Part shown: one piece after another, positions 53,333 through 62,663 of the stretch
Numbering within the stretch: position 1 is the stretch's first letter
Layout: every line of letters begins with the position of its first letter
Assembly: GCA_015478775.1 (NCBI GenBank)
Contig: JADMKP010000007.1
Location: forward strand, 496,001 to 560,000
Reading direction: 5' to 3'
Length of the DNA stretch: 64,000 nt
Origin: Fermentimonas sp.
GTDB lineage: Bacteria; Bacteroidota; Bacteroidia; Bacteroidales; Dysgonomonadaceae
Made by a program: the position numbers and the translations under genes
The notes under the pieces: generated by a model
Databases searched by the model: none
What the model was told of the DNA's origin: nothing
What the model saw: the letters and a program-made list of their open reading frames with translations, nothing else

Positions 53333-56152
53333 ATGAATTCACGACTATTAGGGCTTTTTCCTAAGAATCAGGTTTTTACAGATGAGCTTTCCAGGCTCGC
53401 GAAAGGAACGGATGCCGGTCTCTATAGACTAATACCTAAAGCCGTGGTGAAAGTAAACACAGAAGAGGAGGTTATTCGTTTATTAAAGTTTTGTCATAGT
53501 GAAAACATACCGGTTACTTTTAAAGCAGCCGGAACAAGTTTGAGCGGGCAAACTATCTCCGACTCTATCTTGATAGAGGTGGGTAATGGATTTAACCTTT
53601 CAAACATAACAGATAAAGGATATATAGCAACATTTGGTTGTGGACTTACCGGTTCTTCGGCCAACTTAATCTTGAAGAAATACAAGCGTAAACTTGGACC
53701 AAAGCCTGCTTCAATTAATTCTGCAAAGATTGGAGGTATAATCTCAAACAATTCTAGCGGATCAAGTTATGGGATTAAGCATAATAGCTATAATACTATA
53801 AAATCTATGCGCATAATTTTTGCTGATGGTACATTGCTCGATACCGGCAATAACGAAAGTCGTAGTTCATTTATTATCACTCATCCTGAATTCATTACTA
53901 AAATAAAGAATCTTCATAACGAAGCCATTAAAGACGAATCTATACGTAAAAAGATTGAAAGAAAATTTCAATTAAAGAACACATGTGGTTACGGTGTAAA
54001 TTCACTTATTGATTTCAGTGATCCTATTGACATAATTCAACAACTAATGATAGGATCAGAGGGCACGCTAGGATTCATATCACAAGCTACTTTTCATACA
54101 GTTCACGATGCTCCTCTTAAAGCATGTGCATTAATATATTTCAACAATATAAGAGAAGTTAGTGAAGCAATTATTCCTTTAAGGAGTTGCGAAGTTAGTG
54201 CAGCTGAACTAATGGATCGCAACGCGTTGCGAGCTGTAGAGAATAAGAAAGGTATGCCTGCTGAATTAAAGTCATTGCCCGAAGAAGCTGCAGCCCTGCT
54301 AATTGAAACATCGGCGGATGATGAGGCGACTCTATTGTCACAAATGGCTGAGATAGAATTAAAACTAGCACATATTAAAACACTTTCATCTATCAAGTTT
54401 ACTACAGATAATTTTCTTTATGACCTTTACTGGAATGTAAGAAACGGTCTGTTTACGTCTGCTGCAGCATCACGACCTTCAAATACTGCCAGCATAATAG
54501 AGGATGTGGCTTTCAGAGGAGAGTCGCTGGGTGATGCATTATCGGATTTAAGAGAGTTGCTTGTAAGGACGGGATATGAAGATGCTGTAATGTGGGGACA
54601 TTTGCTTGACGGGAATGTGCATTTCACAGTTTTTCCCGACATCAACAATGAAGATGGTGTCCAAAAATACGCCTCTTTTATGCATCAACTTTGTGATCTG
54701 GTAGTTGTAAAACATGATGGTAGCCTGAAAGCAGAACACGGCACGGGACGTAATATGGCACCATTTGTTGAAAAGGAGTGGGGAGCAGACATTTATAGTT
54801 TGATGAAACGTATAAAAAATGCATTTGACCCTACAAATATACTTAATCCGGGAGTTGTAATAAACAGTGATAAAGATATCTTTATCAAAAATCTTAAACG
54901 TATACCAGATGCTAATCCAATTATTGACAAATGTATTGAGTGTGGATTTTGCGAGGTAGTTTGTCCGTCTAAAGATCTTACCCTTACACCCAGACAGAGA
55001 ATAGTTGCTTATCGTTATATTACGGATAATGCTGTTGACAGGGATAAAAAGAAATCAATTCTGAAGCAGGTTAAACAAATATCCTACCCATTGGATGAGA
55101 CATGTGCAACAGATGGTTTGTGCGGCATTGCCTGCCCGGTGAATATTGATACCGGCAAACTTGTGAAGGAGTTGAGATGGCAGAGCAATGGAGTATTTGC
55201 AAAGAGCATAGCTAGCGGAATTGCAAATAATATGGCTACTATTACTTCTTTGATTAGAGGTGTTATTGGCCTGCCCCACTCTATTTCAAAAGTGTTAGGC
55301 TATGATTTTTTAGAAAAAATGGCTTTAGGCTTATACAAAATTTGTGGTGGTGCAATTCCTTTATGGACTCGTTATACTCCCTCAGGCAGTAAACACGTTG
55401 CTCAACTCAATTTTCCGGCAGTTACACCCAATGCACCAAAAGTTGTTTATTTCCCCGCATGCATAACACGTTCTATGAGTGGTCCTTCTTTTGGATATGA
55501 AGAGAAAGAGGATATACCATCTAAAATGCTTTCACTTTTACGAAAGGCCAATTATTCAGTAATAATTCCTGAAAAGAAAGATAAGCTTTGTTGCGGGATG
55601 GCGTTCAGCAGTAAAGGATTTTGGAAGCAGGCAAAGAAAAAAGAATCAGAATTGAATGAAGCACTATTAGAAGCAAGTAATAATGGTGAGATTGCAATTG
55701 TTTGCGACATGAGCCCTTGCCTACTGCATATGCGTGAGACTCTTGACCCACGTTTAAAGCTTTATGATCAAGTAGATTTTATTCATGATTTCCTTCTAGA
55801 TCGTCTGGTTATTGTAAAACAACCTATTTCTATAAGCATACACACCACATGCAGTTCTACTAAAATGCAATTGGCCGAAAAGATTTTTAATGTTGCTTCC
55901 AAATGTGCAGACAAAGTTATTGTGCCCCACAATATTAATTGTTGTGGATGGGCGGGTGATAGAGGATTCTTTTATCCAGAATTACCCAAATCTGCCTTAA
56001 CACCATTACATCATGAAATCCTTGATGCTCAAGAAGGATTCTCAAATAGCAGAACATGTGAAATAGGACTTTCTTTAAACAGTAGGATAACCTATAAATC
56101 TTTGGTTTATTTGGTGGACAGGGCAGCTGAAAATAAAAATGCTAACAATTAA
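53333..56152 (+). CDS. FAD-linked oxidoreductase fused to Fe-S/CCG-domain protein (D-lactate/glycolate dehydrogenase-like)
   Basis: A 939-residue fusion. The N-terminal FAD_binding_4/FAD-oxidase_C part resembles GlcD/D-lactate dehydrogenase (VTFKAAGTSLSGQTISD, about 56; KIGGIISNNSSGSSYG, about 136; HLLDGNVHF, about 426; EHGTGRNMAPF). Two [4Fe-4S] motifs follow (CIECGFCEVVCPSKD, about 529; CATDGLCGIACPVNID, about 590). The C-terminal GlcF/GlpC-type part has two CCG segments (CCGMAFSS, about 757; CCGWAGDRGF, about 870). It likely oxidises a 2-hydroxyacid and passes electrons onward. Partner and substrate are unknown. Confidence 0.9.
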   Translation: MNSRLLGLFPKNQVFTDELSRLAKGTDAGLYRLIPKAVVKVNTEEEVIRLLKFCHSENIPVTFKAAGTSLSGQTISDSILIEVGNGFNLSNITDKGYIATFGCGLTGSSANLILKKYKRKLGPKPASINSAKIGGIISNNSSGSSYGIKHNSYNTIKSMRIIFADGTLLDTGNNESRSSFIITHPEFITKIKNLHNEAIKDESIRKKIERKFQLKNTCGYGVNSLIDFSDPIDIIQQLMIGSEGTLGFISQATFHTVHDAPLKACALIYFNNIREVSEAIIPLRSCEVSAAELMDRNALRAVENKKGMPAELKSLPEEAAALLIETSADDEATLLSQMAEIELKLAHIKTLSSIKFTTDNFLYDLYWNVRNGLFTSAAASRPSNTASIIEDVAFRGESLGDALSDLRELLVRTGYEDAVMWGHLLDGNVHFTVFPDINNEDGVQKYASFMHQLCDLVVVKHDGSLKAEHGTGRNMAPFVEKEWGADIYSLMKRIKNAFDPTNILNPGVVINSDKDIFIKNLKRIPDANPIIDKCIECGFCEVVCPSKDLTLTPRQRIVAYRYITDNAVDRDKKKSILKQVKQISYPLDETCATDGLCGIACPVNIDTGKLVKELRWQSNGVFAKSIASGIANNMATITSLIRGVIGLPHSISKVLGYDFLEKMALGLYKICGGAIPLWTRYTPSGSKHVAQLNFPAVTPNAPKVVYFPACITRSMSGPSFGYEEKEDIPSKMLSLLRKANYSVIIPEKKDKLCCGMAFSSKGFWKQAKKKESELNEALLEASNNGEIAIVCDMSPCLLHMRETLDPRLKLYDQVDFIHDFLLDRLVIVKQPISISIHTTCSSTKMQLAEKIFNVASKCADKVIVPHNINCCGWAGDRGFFYPELPKSALTPLHHEILDAQEGFSNSRTCEIGLSLNSRITYKSLVYLVDRAAENKNANN

Positions 56153-56200
56153 AAAAAAGCCATCTATCATGCCTCCCATCATTTAAGATGAATATATATA

Positions 56201-57073
56201 CTATCTCATTCTATCAAAACCTTTGCCATACACCCCTACAACATTGGTTTGAGATACAAATGCATTTTGATCAATACTTTTTACCAGACGGAATATTGAG
56301 TTAGATTCGCTACGTTTAGCCATTAATATTAGAACTTTTTGCTCTTTCTTTGTGTACCAACCCGTACCATCAAGCACTGTGCAACCTCTGCCAAGTTGCA
56401 TATTTACTTGTGTTGCTATCTCTTCAAACTCTCTGGAAACAATGAAAAATTGAACAGATTGGCGAATACCATTTAATATCCAATCAACAGAGGTAGACAT
56501 GACAGCTATTATTATTAAACCGAAAACAATAGTCTCAATGCTTCTAAAAATTAGAAACGAAGATGTTACGATAAATAGATCGATATATAACATCATTCTC
56601 CCCGGAGTTACATTTCTGTATTTATTAATAATGAGAATAATAATATCAGTACCACCGGTACTGCTATTTACCGACATAACAAGTCCCACTCCTGCCCCTG
56701 CAACTATTGAACCAACAAGACCGGCCATCAATGGCTCTTCAGTCATTATAGGTGTAAAATTCAGTGCCTCAAAAAAACCAAGGAATGCTGTTAAAGAACC
56801 TACACCAACAACAGTTTTTATAAGAAACTCAGTTCCTAACACTTTGTATGAAATTGATAAAAGTATGGCGTTCATAATTAGAACCATTATAGAAACAGGC
56901 ATTCCGAATCCATAATTAAATAATACAGCTACACCTGTGAGGCCTCCAAGTACAAACTGATGCGGCATTATGAACAAAGTTACACCCAATGCGTACATGA
57001 ATGTTCCTAAAAAAATAGTAAGATAGTCTTTCAAATAAAACTTCTTCAGACTAAATTGTGGGAGCTTTTTCAT
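56201..57073 (-). CDS. YitT-family membrane protein (DUF2179)
   Basis: A 290-residue inner-membrane protein with about five hydrophobic segments (about 15-205) and a C-terminal cytoplasmic DUF2179 domain (about 215-285) with FFIVSREFEEIATQVNMQLGRGCTVLDGTGWYTKKEQKVLILMAKR. The family signature MPHQFVLGGLTGVAVLFNYGFGMP lies at about 36. The substrate is unknown. It lies 35 bases after leuS, same strand, and is convergent with the FAD oxidoreductase. Confidence 0.9.
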   Translation of the reverse strand: MKKLPQFSLKKFYLKDYLTIFLGTFMYALGVTLFIMPHQFVLGGLTGVAVLFNYGFGMPVSIMVLIMNAILLSISYKVLGTEFLIKTVVGVGSLTAFLGFFEALNFTPIMTEEPLMAGLVGSIVAGAGVGLVMSVNSSTGGTDIIILIINKYRNVTPGRMMLYIDLFIVTSSFLIFRSIETIVFGLIIIAVMSTSVDWILNGIRQSVQFFIVSREFEEIATQVNMQLGRGCTVLDGTGWYTKKEQKVLILMAKRSESNSIFRLVKSIDQNAFVSQTNVVGVYGKGFDRMR

Positions 57074-57108
57074 TGACTTATACTACAATTACAACAACGA
57101 TAATAAAA

Positions 57109-59862
57109 TTATACAACTATATTAACAATCTTCTTTGGAACAATAATAACTTTCTTAGGAGTCTTTCCTTCTATCCACTTTTGTGAGGTTTGATGATTAA
57201 GCACAGCCTCTTCTATCTCTGTATTTGTAGCATCTGCTGGAAATTCAAGTACAAAACGTGATTTTCCATTAAATGAAATTGAGTAGGCAAAAGTATCTTC
57301 TACAAGATAATCTTCGTTTAATTCTGGCCAATTAGCATCACAAACAGTATAATTATTACCTAAAACATGCCACAGCTCTTCAGAAATATGAGGAGCAAAA
57401 GGAGCTAAACATATAATAAACTGACTAAGTATAGACCTGTTATTGCATTTTAGAGTTGTTAGCTCATTAATGCAAATCATGAATGCCGAAACTGAAGTGT
57501 TGAATGAGAAATTCTCAATATCGAATGACAACTTCTTAATCAATTTATGAAGTATTTTAAGTTCTTCTTTTGTAGGCTCAACATCCGACAAATCAAGTAT
57601 CCCATTTTTATAAAACAGACTCCATACCCTTTTAAGAAATCTATGAACTCCATCTATCCCATTCGTATCCCATGGCTTAGACTGTTCTAACGGGCCTAAA
57701 AACATTTCATAAAGTCTCAATGTATCGGCTCCATATTTGTCTACAATATCATCTGGATTCACCACATTATACATCGATTTGGACATCTTCTCAACCGCCC
57801 AACCACAAATATATTTGCCATTTTCGAGGATAAACTCAGCAGAATTATAATCAGGGCTCCATTTACGAAACGCATCAATATCGAGAATATCATTATGAAC
57901 AATATTTACATCAACATGAATTGGAGTTACATCATACTTATCCTTAAGATTAAGTGAAACAAATTCATTTGTTCCTTTAACTCTATAGACAAAATTACTG
58001 CGACCTTGTATCATACCTTGATTAACCAATTTCTTAAATGGTTCATCTTCGCATGACAAGCCAAGATCAAAAAGGAATTTGTTCCAAAATCTACTATAAA
58101 CCAAGTGCCCGGTAGCGTGCTCAGTGCCACCAATATAAAGATCGACGTTACGCCAGTAACTATTAGCTTTTTCTGATACAAGCGCTTCGTTGTTATTAGG
58201 ATCCATATACCTAAGGTAATATGCAGATGACCCTGCAAATCCGGGCATAGTATTAAGTTCTAATGGATATCCCTCTTTTGTCTTCCAGTTTTTTGCTCTT
58301 GCCAAAGGTGGTTCTCCAGACTCAGTTGGTAAATACTTATCAACTTCGGGTAATTCAAGTGGTAGTTCGCTTTCATCAAGAGCGTATGGCAGGCCATCTT
58401 TATAATATATAGGAAAAGGCTCTCCCCAATAACGTTGTCTTGAGAAAATAGCGTCGCGCAACCTATAATTTACTTTACGATAACCTAGTTCTCTTTCTTC
58501 AATAGCGTTTATAGAAGCGGGTATAGCCTCTTTAACAGTAAGACCATTAAGGAATCCGGAATTGGTCATTACTCCATCTTTTGCGTCAAAACTCTCTTCC
58601 GTTACATCACATCCCTCTATAAGTGGAATAATTGGTAAAGAGAAATGTTTGGCAAAATCATAATCTCTGCTATCATGAGCTGGAACTGCCATAATAGCAC
58701 CTGTGCCGTAACCAGCCAATACATAATCTGAAATCCAAATGGGAAGAGATTCTCCGGTAAAAGGATGTATGGCATATGAACCTGTGAAAACACCAGTTAC
58801 AGTTCTATCTGAAATTCGTTCACGCTCAGTTTTTTTCTTCGTCTTTTCAATATAACTTATAACTTCAGCCTTTTGACTTTCTGCGGTTAGCTGTTCAACT
58901 AGTTCACTTTCTGGAGCCAGAACCATGAATGTTACACCAAAAATTGTGTCGGCACGCGTGGTAAAGATATCAAACGAGAAATCGTTGGAAGTTTTAAAAT
59001 GCATTACAGCACCCTCGCTACGTCCAATCCAGTATCTCTGAGTTTCTTTTAATGATTCAGTCCAATCTATATTATTTAGTCCTTCCAATAGACGCTCTGC
59101 ATAAGCAGAAACACGAAGACACCATTGACGCATTTTCTTTTGCTCTACCGGATATCCCCCTCTAATAGATAGTCCTTCGCTAACTTCATCATTTGCAAGT
59201 ACAGTGCCCAATTGCGCACACCAATTTACCATAGTGTCACCCAAATAAGCAATACGGTAATTCATAAGAATTTCCTGTTGCTCATTCTCATTCTTACTGT
59301 TCCATTCTTCAGAAGTAAACTCTAGAGTTTCGCTGCTTGCAATATTTAAGTTGGCCGTTCCTTGATTAGTGAATATTTGAATTAGCTCGCAAATAGGTTT
59401 TGCACTTTTTGCATTATTACAATAATATGAATTGAACATCTTTATAAATGCCCATTGTGTCCATTTATAATACTCGGGATCACATGTGCGAACCTCACGG
59501 CTCCAGTCGTAAGAGAACCCGATTTTATCAAGTTGCTCTCTATATCTTTTTATATTATTATCGGTTGTAACAGCCGGATGCTGACCGGTTTGTATTGCAT
59601 ATTGCTCTGCCGGCAATCCATATGCATCAAACCCCATTGGGTGCAAAACATTGAATCCCTGCAATCTTTTGTAGCGCGAGAATATATCTGATGCTATATA
59701 ACCAAGAGGATGGCCAACATGAAGTCCTGCTCCTGATGGATAAGGAAACATATCGAGCACGTAATACTTAGGTTTTGAAATATCTTCGGTTACTTTATAG
59801 GTCTTTTTATCAACCCAATATTTCTGCCATTGCTTTTCTAATTCTTTGAAGTTATAGTCCAT
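57109..59862 (-). CDS. leuS: Leucyl-tRNA synthetase
   Basis: A class I synthetase charging tRNA-Leu, with editing. The 917-residue protein has the HIGH-type motif in [17 protein letters not shown] (about 39-55). The CP1 editing domain contains [18 protein letters not shown] and [15 protein letters not shown]-like sequence ([11 protein letters not shown]). KMSKS occurs exactly in [16 protein letters not shown], followed by [22 protein letters not shown]. Length is normal for the bacterial family. A -7 box (TATCTTTG, complement of 59897-59904) lies 35 bases upstream. Confidence 0.97.
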   Translation of the reverse strand: MDYNFKELEKQWQKYWVDKKTYKVTEDISKPKYYVLDMFPYPSGAGLHVGHPLGYIASDIFSRYKRLQGFNVLHPMGFDAYGLPAEQYAIQTGQHPAVTTDNNIKRYREQLDKIGFSYDWSREVRTCDPEYYKWTQWAFIKMFNSYYCNNAKSAKPICELIQIFTNQGTANLNIASSETLEFTSEEWNSKNENEQQEILMNYRIAYLGDTMVNWCAQLGTVLANDEVSEGLSIRGGYPVEQKKMRQWCLRVSAYAERLLEGLNNIDWTESLKETQRYWIGRSEGAVMHFKTSNDFSFDIFTTRADTIFGVTFMVLAPESELVEQLTAESQKAEVISYIEKTKKKTERERISDRTVTGVFTGSYAIHPFTGESLPIWISDYVLAGYGTGAIMAVPAHDSRDYDFAKHFSLPIIPLIEGCDVTEESFDAKDGVMTNSGFLNGLTVKEAIPASINAIEERELGYRKVNYRLRDAIFSRQRYWGEPFPIYYKDGLPYALDESELPLELPEVDKYLPTESGEPPLARAKNWKTKEGYPLELNTMPGFAGSSAYYLRYMDPNNNEALVSEKANSYWRNVDLYIGGTEHATGHLVYSRFWNKFLFDLGLSCEDEPFKKLVNQGMIQGRSNFVYRVKGTNEFVSLNLKDKYDVTPIHVDVNIVHNDILDIDAFRKWSPDYNSAEFILENGKYICGWAVEKMSKSMYNVVNPDDIVDKYGADTLRLYEMFLGPLEQSKPWDTNGIDGVHRFLKRVWSLFYKNGILDLSDVEPTKEELKILHKLIKKLSFDIENFSFNTSVSAFMICINELTTLKCNNRSILSQFIICLAPFAPHISEELWHVLGNNYTVCDANWPELNEDYLVEDTFAYSISFNGKSRFVLEFPADATNTEIEEAVLNHQTSQKWIEGKTPKKVIIVPKKIVNIVV

Positions 59863-59896
59863 TCCAATACAACATTTAATACTTATAAAAACGGTG

Positions 59897-59904
59897 CAAA
59901 GATA
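59897..59904 (-). promoter_or_regulatory. Probable -7 promoter element for leuS
   Basis: Reads TATCTTTG on the minus strand, exact to TANNTTTG. The -33 TTG is not at ideal spacing. Confidence 0.45.
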
Positions 59905-59940
59905 GTGAATTCTTTGACAAACTAATTGAGGGGTTATACG

Positions 59941-61746
59941 CTAATCCTTATACATATTATCGATTATGTCGGCATATTTTTCGAGAATTATTTTTCTGCG
60001 CATTTTTAGCGTGTTAGTTAATTCTCCACTTTCTACACTAAAGGATTTTGGCAAAAGAGCAATTTTTTTAATTTTCTCATAATTAGTGAACTGAGATTGC
60101 AATAGCTCTATGCGACCGAATATAAAATCATGAATTTGATTGTTATTCATTAACTCCTGAATATTATTATATATAATACCTTGACTAGCAGCATACTCTT
60201 CAAGCATTTTATATTCAGGAACAATAAGCGCACTGACAAACTTCTTACTGTCTCCAATTACAGCGATTTGGTCTATATACCTATCTTCCCCCACCCTTGT
60301 TTCTATCATTTGAGGTGCTATATATTTACCATTTGATGTTTTATACAGATCTTTTATACGCTCAGTCATAATTATTTCATTATCATCTGTAATCTCCCCA
60401 GCGTCACCAGTCCTAAAAAAGCCATCCTCTGTAAATACTTCTTTAGTTGCTTCTGGTTTATTATAATAACCAGACATAACAGTATCGCCTTTTACAAGGA
60501 TCTCATTATTTTCTCCTATCTTCACTATTGTATCGGGCATTACTTTGCCTACAGTACCTATTTTAAATCCAGTGGCGGTAAAACAACTTACTGTTGCAGT
60601 TGTCTCAGTTAAACCATAACCATAAATAATATGCACATCAATAGATTGCAGGAACTCGTTTATATTATCAGAAAGTGGTGCTCCGGCCACGGGGAAAAAG
60701 TTTCCGCGATCTATACCCACTTCTCGTTTTATTAGATGATAGACTGAATGTTTGTAAAGATTAAATTTAATACGGTTTCCAAGAGGAGCTTTTATGCCTT
60801 CATTTACGAACTCCAGGTTATGGCGTCTACCAGTTTTAACGGCATCATTAAACAACCATTTAACCAGACCATGTGATCTATCTATAGTTTCTTTTACCCC
60901 ATCATACACTTTTTCCCAAAAACGTGGAACATTACTCATGAGAGTGGGACGAATTTCTTTTATTTTTCTTCTTATTTTGGCCGGATCTTTGTTAATAGCA
61001 ACAGTAATAGATTTTGTAAGACAGTAATAAGTCCATGCTTTCTCAAAGATATGAGTTAAAGGAAGAAAGCACATTGAAATTTCTTTATCCGTAAGTTGAG
61101 TTAATCTAATATCGTGAATTTCATAAGCTTTAAGATAGTTAGAGTGATTTAGCATAACTCCTTTAGGTTCTCCAGTAGTACCTGAAGTATAAATTATGGT
61201 TGCTAAATCTGTACTCTTCAATTGCCTCATTCTTGCTTGTACAAGTGCTAACGACTCGGAGTTATCTCCTGTTGTAATGAAATCATCGAAATAAATAGAC
61301 GTTTTGTCTTCAGTATTCAATATAACATTCCTATCGAATATAATAAGCTTTTTTAGTTTAGAGCTCTCCTTTTGGACCTTATATGCATTGTTATATTGAA
61401 ACTGTTCACCTACAAAAATCAGGTAAATACTTGCATCCTTTACAATATATTTTATCTGATTTGGAGAAGAGGTGGCATACATAGGAACCATAACTGCTTT
61501 ATTAGCATATGCAGCAAAATCTGTAATCAGATATTTACTCATATTTTGAGAGTAGATGCCAATATTGTCGTTAGGATTAACGCCTAACTCTGCCATTGCC
61601 TGAGCAGCTTTCATTACTTTTTCTGAAAGGGCACCCCAAGATAAATCTGACCAATTATCACCCGTATCTTGATGCTTAATTGCTATTTTATTTTTATTTT
61701 TATGGGCTTGTTTGTGTACTAGTTCTCCTAAATGATAGTATGTCAT
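59941..61746 (-). CDS. Long-chain fatty acid-CoA ligase / AMP-binding protein
   Basis: Activates a fatty acid to acyl-CoA through an acyl-adenylate. The 601-residue protein has the P-loop-like TIIYTSGTTGEPKGVMLNHSN (about 188-208), the A5 motif YGYGLTETTA (about 375) and FFRTGDAGEI (about 443). The A8-region RIKDLYKTSNGKYIAPQMIE (about 462) follows. A sterile-membrane domain is not seen; it should be cytoplasmic or membrane-associated. It is the FadD15/long-chain type by length. A -7-like box (TATTTTTG, complement of 61770-61777) lies 24 bases upstream. Confidence 0.92.
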   Translation of the reverse strand: MTYYHLGELVHKQAHKNKNKIAIKHQDTGDNWSDLSWGALSEKVMKAAQAMAELGVNPNDNIGIYSQNMSKYLITDFAAYANKAVMVPMYATSSPNQIKYIVKDASIYLIFVGEQFQYNNAYKVQKESSKLKKLIIFDRNVILNTEDKTSIYFDDFITTGDNSESLALVQARMRQLKSTDLATIIYTSGTTGEPKGVMLNHSNYLKAYEIHDIRLTQLTDKEISMCFLPLTHIFEKAWTYYCLTKSITVAINKDPAKIRRKIKEIRPTLMSNVPRFWEKVYDGVKETIDRSHGLVKWLFNDAVKTGRRHNLEFVNEGIKAPLGNRIKFNLYKHSVYHLIKREVGIDRGNFFPVAGAPLSDNINEFLQSIDVHIIYGYGLTETTATVSCFTATGFKIGTVGKVMPDTIVKIGENNEILVKGDTVMSGYYNKPEATKEVFTEDGFFRTGDAGEITDDNEIIMTERIKDLYKTSNGKYIAPQMIETRVGEDRYIDQIAVIGDSKKFVSALIVPEYKMLEEYAASQGIIYNNIQELMNNNQIHDFIFGRIELLQSQFTNYEKIKKIALLPKSFSVESGELTNTLKMRRKIILEKYADIIDNMYKD

Positions 61747-61937
61747 AGTTTTACTTTTTTTTGCTAGGCCAAAAATACACTAATTAATTCTCATCATCGA
61801 ACAAAAATCTATTATTTTGGTTTTATAGCTCGGTGTCTAATTTGTTCTCAACAAATTTTGAAGAAAATATTCTTATTTTTTTTCTTAACAATCTTAAAAC
61901 TCGAGACTTAATTAACTACACTTAACGCGATTTTATT

Positions 61938-61966
61938 TTGGAAAATGAAACGACTAACTATCTTTG
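61938..61966 (+). promoter_or_regulatory. Promoter of the DUF4294 gene, giving an almost leaderless mRNA
   Basis: TTG (61938-61940), an 18-base spacer and TATCTTTG (61959-61966) fit the Bacteroidetes consensus. The downstream ATG is at 61974, only 7 bases after the -7 box, so transcription should begin at or within a few bases of the start codon. Confidence 0.7.
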
Positions 61967-61973
61967 TATTGTT

Positions 61974-62618
61974 ATGAAAAGACTTGGTTGTATACTTTTG
62001 GTGTTATTTATTACGTTTTTAACTTCACAGGTAAATGCGCAGGATTTTTATGCCGCAAATATTAATCCAGATAAGCCAACACCAATATCCACTCTATATT
62101 TAATGCCAAATGTTTACCCGGCTGTTGTAGAGGAAGGCGATACTATTGCCTGTATGTGGCTTGGTGATTTTATAAAATACTCTCCAATTACTTTTAGAAG
62201 TACCAAGGATCAAATTGCATACTCGAAGTTAATACGTGATGTAAAGAAAACTTTACCGTATGCTAAAGAAATTGCAGGTATTATTACCGAAACATATGAG
62301 TATATGGAAACTTTACCTAATGATAAGGTAAGACAGCAGCATCTTAATAAAATGGAGAAATACCTTACTGATAAATATACTCCTAAGATGAAAAAACTCA
62401 CTAGGTCGCAGGGTCAATTATTGATGAAACTCGTGGATAGAGAAACACATTCATCATCCTATCATATTATAGATGCTTTTATGGGTAGCTTTAAAGCATG
62501 GTCTGCAAACCTTTTTGCAAAACTTTTCGGAAATGATCTCAAAGCAAGATATAATCCATTTGGTGAAGATCGGGTTACCGAAAGGGTATGTGTATTAGTT
62601 GAACAAGGAGTAGTTTAA
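61974..62618 (+). CDS. DUF4294-family exported protein
   Basis: A 214-residue protein of a family restricted in my experience to Bacteroidetes and of unknown function. I place the start at ATG 61974, since the earlier TTG at 61938 is the promoter -33 box. It then begins with a signal peptide (MKRLGCILLVLFITFLTSQVNA, before QDFY). The mature domain has VEEGDTIACMWLGDFIKYSPITFRSTKDQIAYSKLIRDVKKTLPYA. The next family segment, RSQGQLLMKLVDRETHSSSYHII, is followed by NPFGEDRVTERVCVLVEQGVV. The SulP gene follows 45 bases later with its own -7 box. Confidence 0.82.
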   Translation: MKRLGCILLVLFITFLTSQVNAQDFYAANINPDKPTPISTLYLMPNVYPAVVEEGDTIACMWLGDFIKYSPITFRSTKDQIAYSKLIRDVKKTLPYAKEIAGIITETYEYMETLPNDKVRQQHLNKMEKYLTDKYTPKMKKLTRSQGQLLMKLVDRETHSSSYHIIDAFMGSFKAWSANLFAKLFGNDLKARYNPFGEDRVTERVCVLVEQGVV

Positions 62619-62628
62619 TTTATTTTAT

Positions 62629-62636
62629 TACCTTTG
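62629..62636 (+). promoter_or_regulatory. Probable -7 promoter element for the SulP gene
   Basis: TACCTTTG matches TANNTTTG, 27 bases before the ATG at 62664. No well-placed -33 TTG is seen. Confidence 0.45.
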
Positions 62637-62663
62637 TGATATTACACTTATTTTAATAGATTT

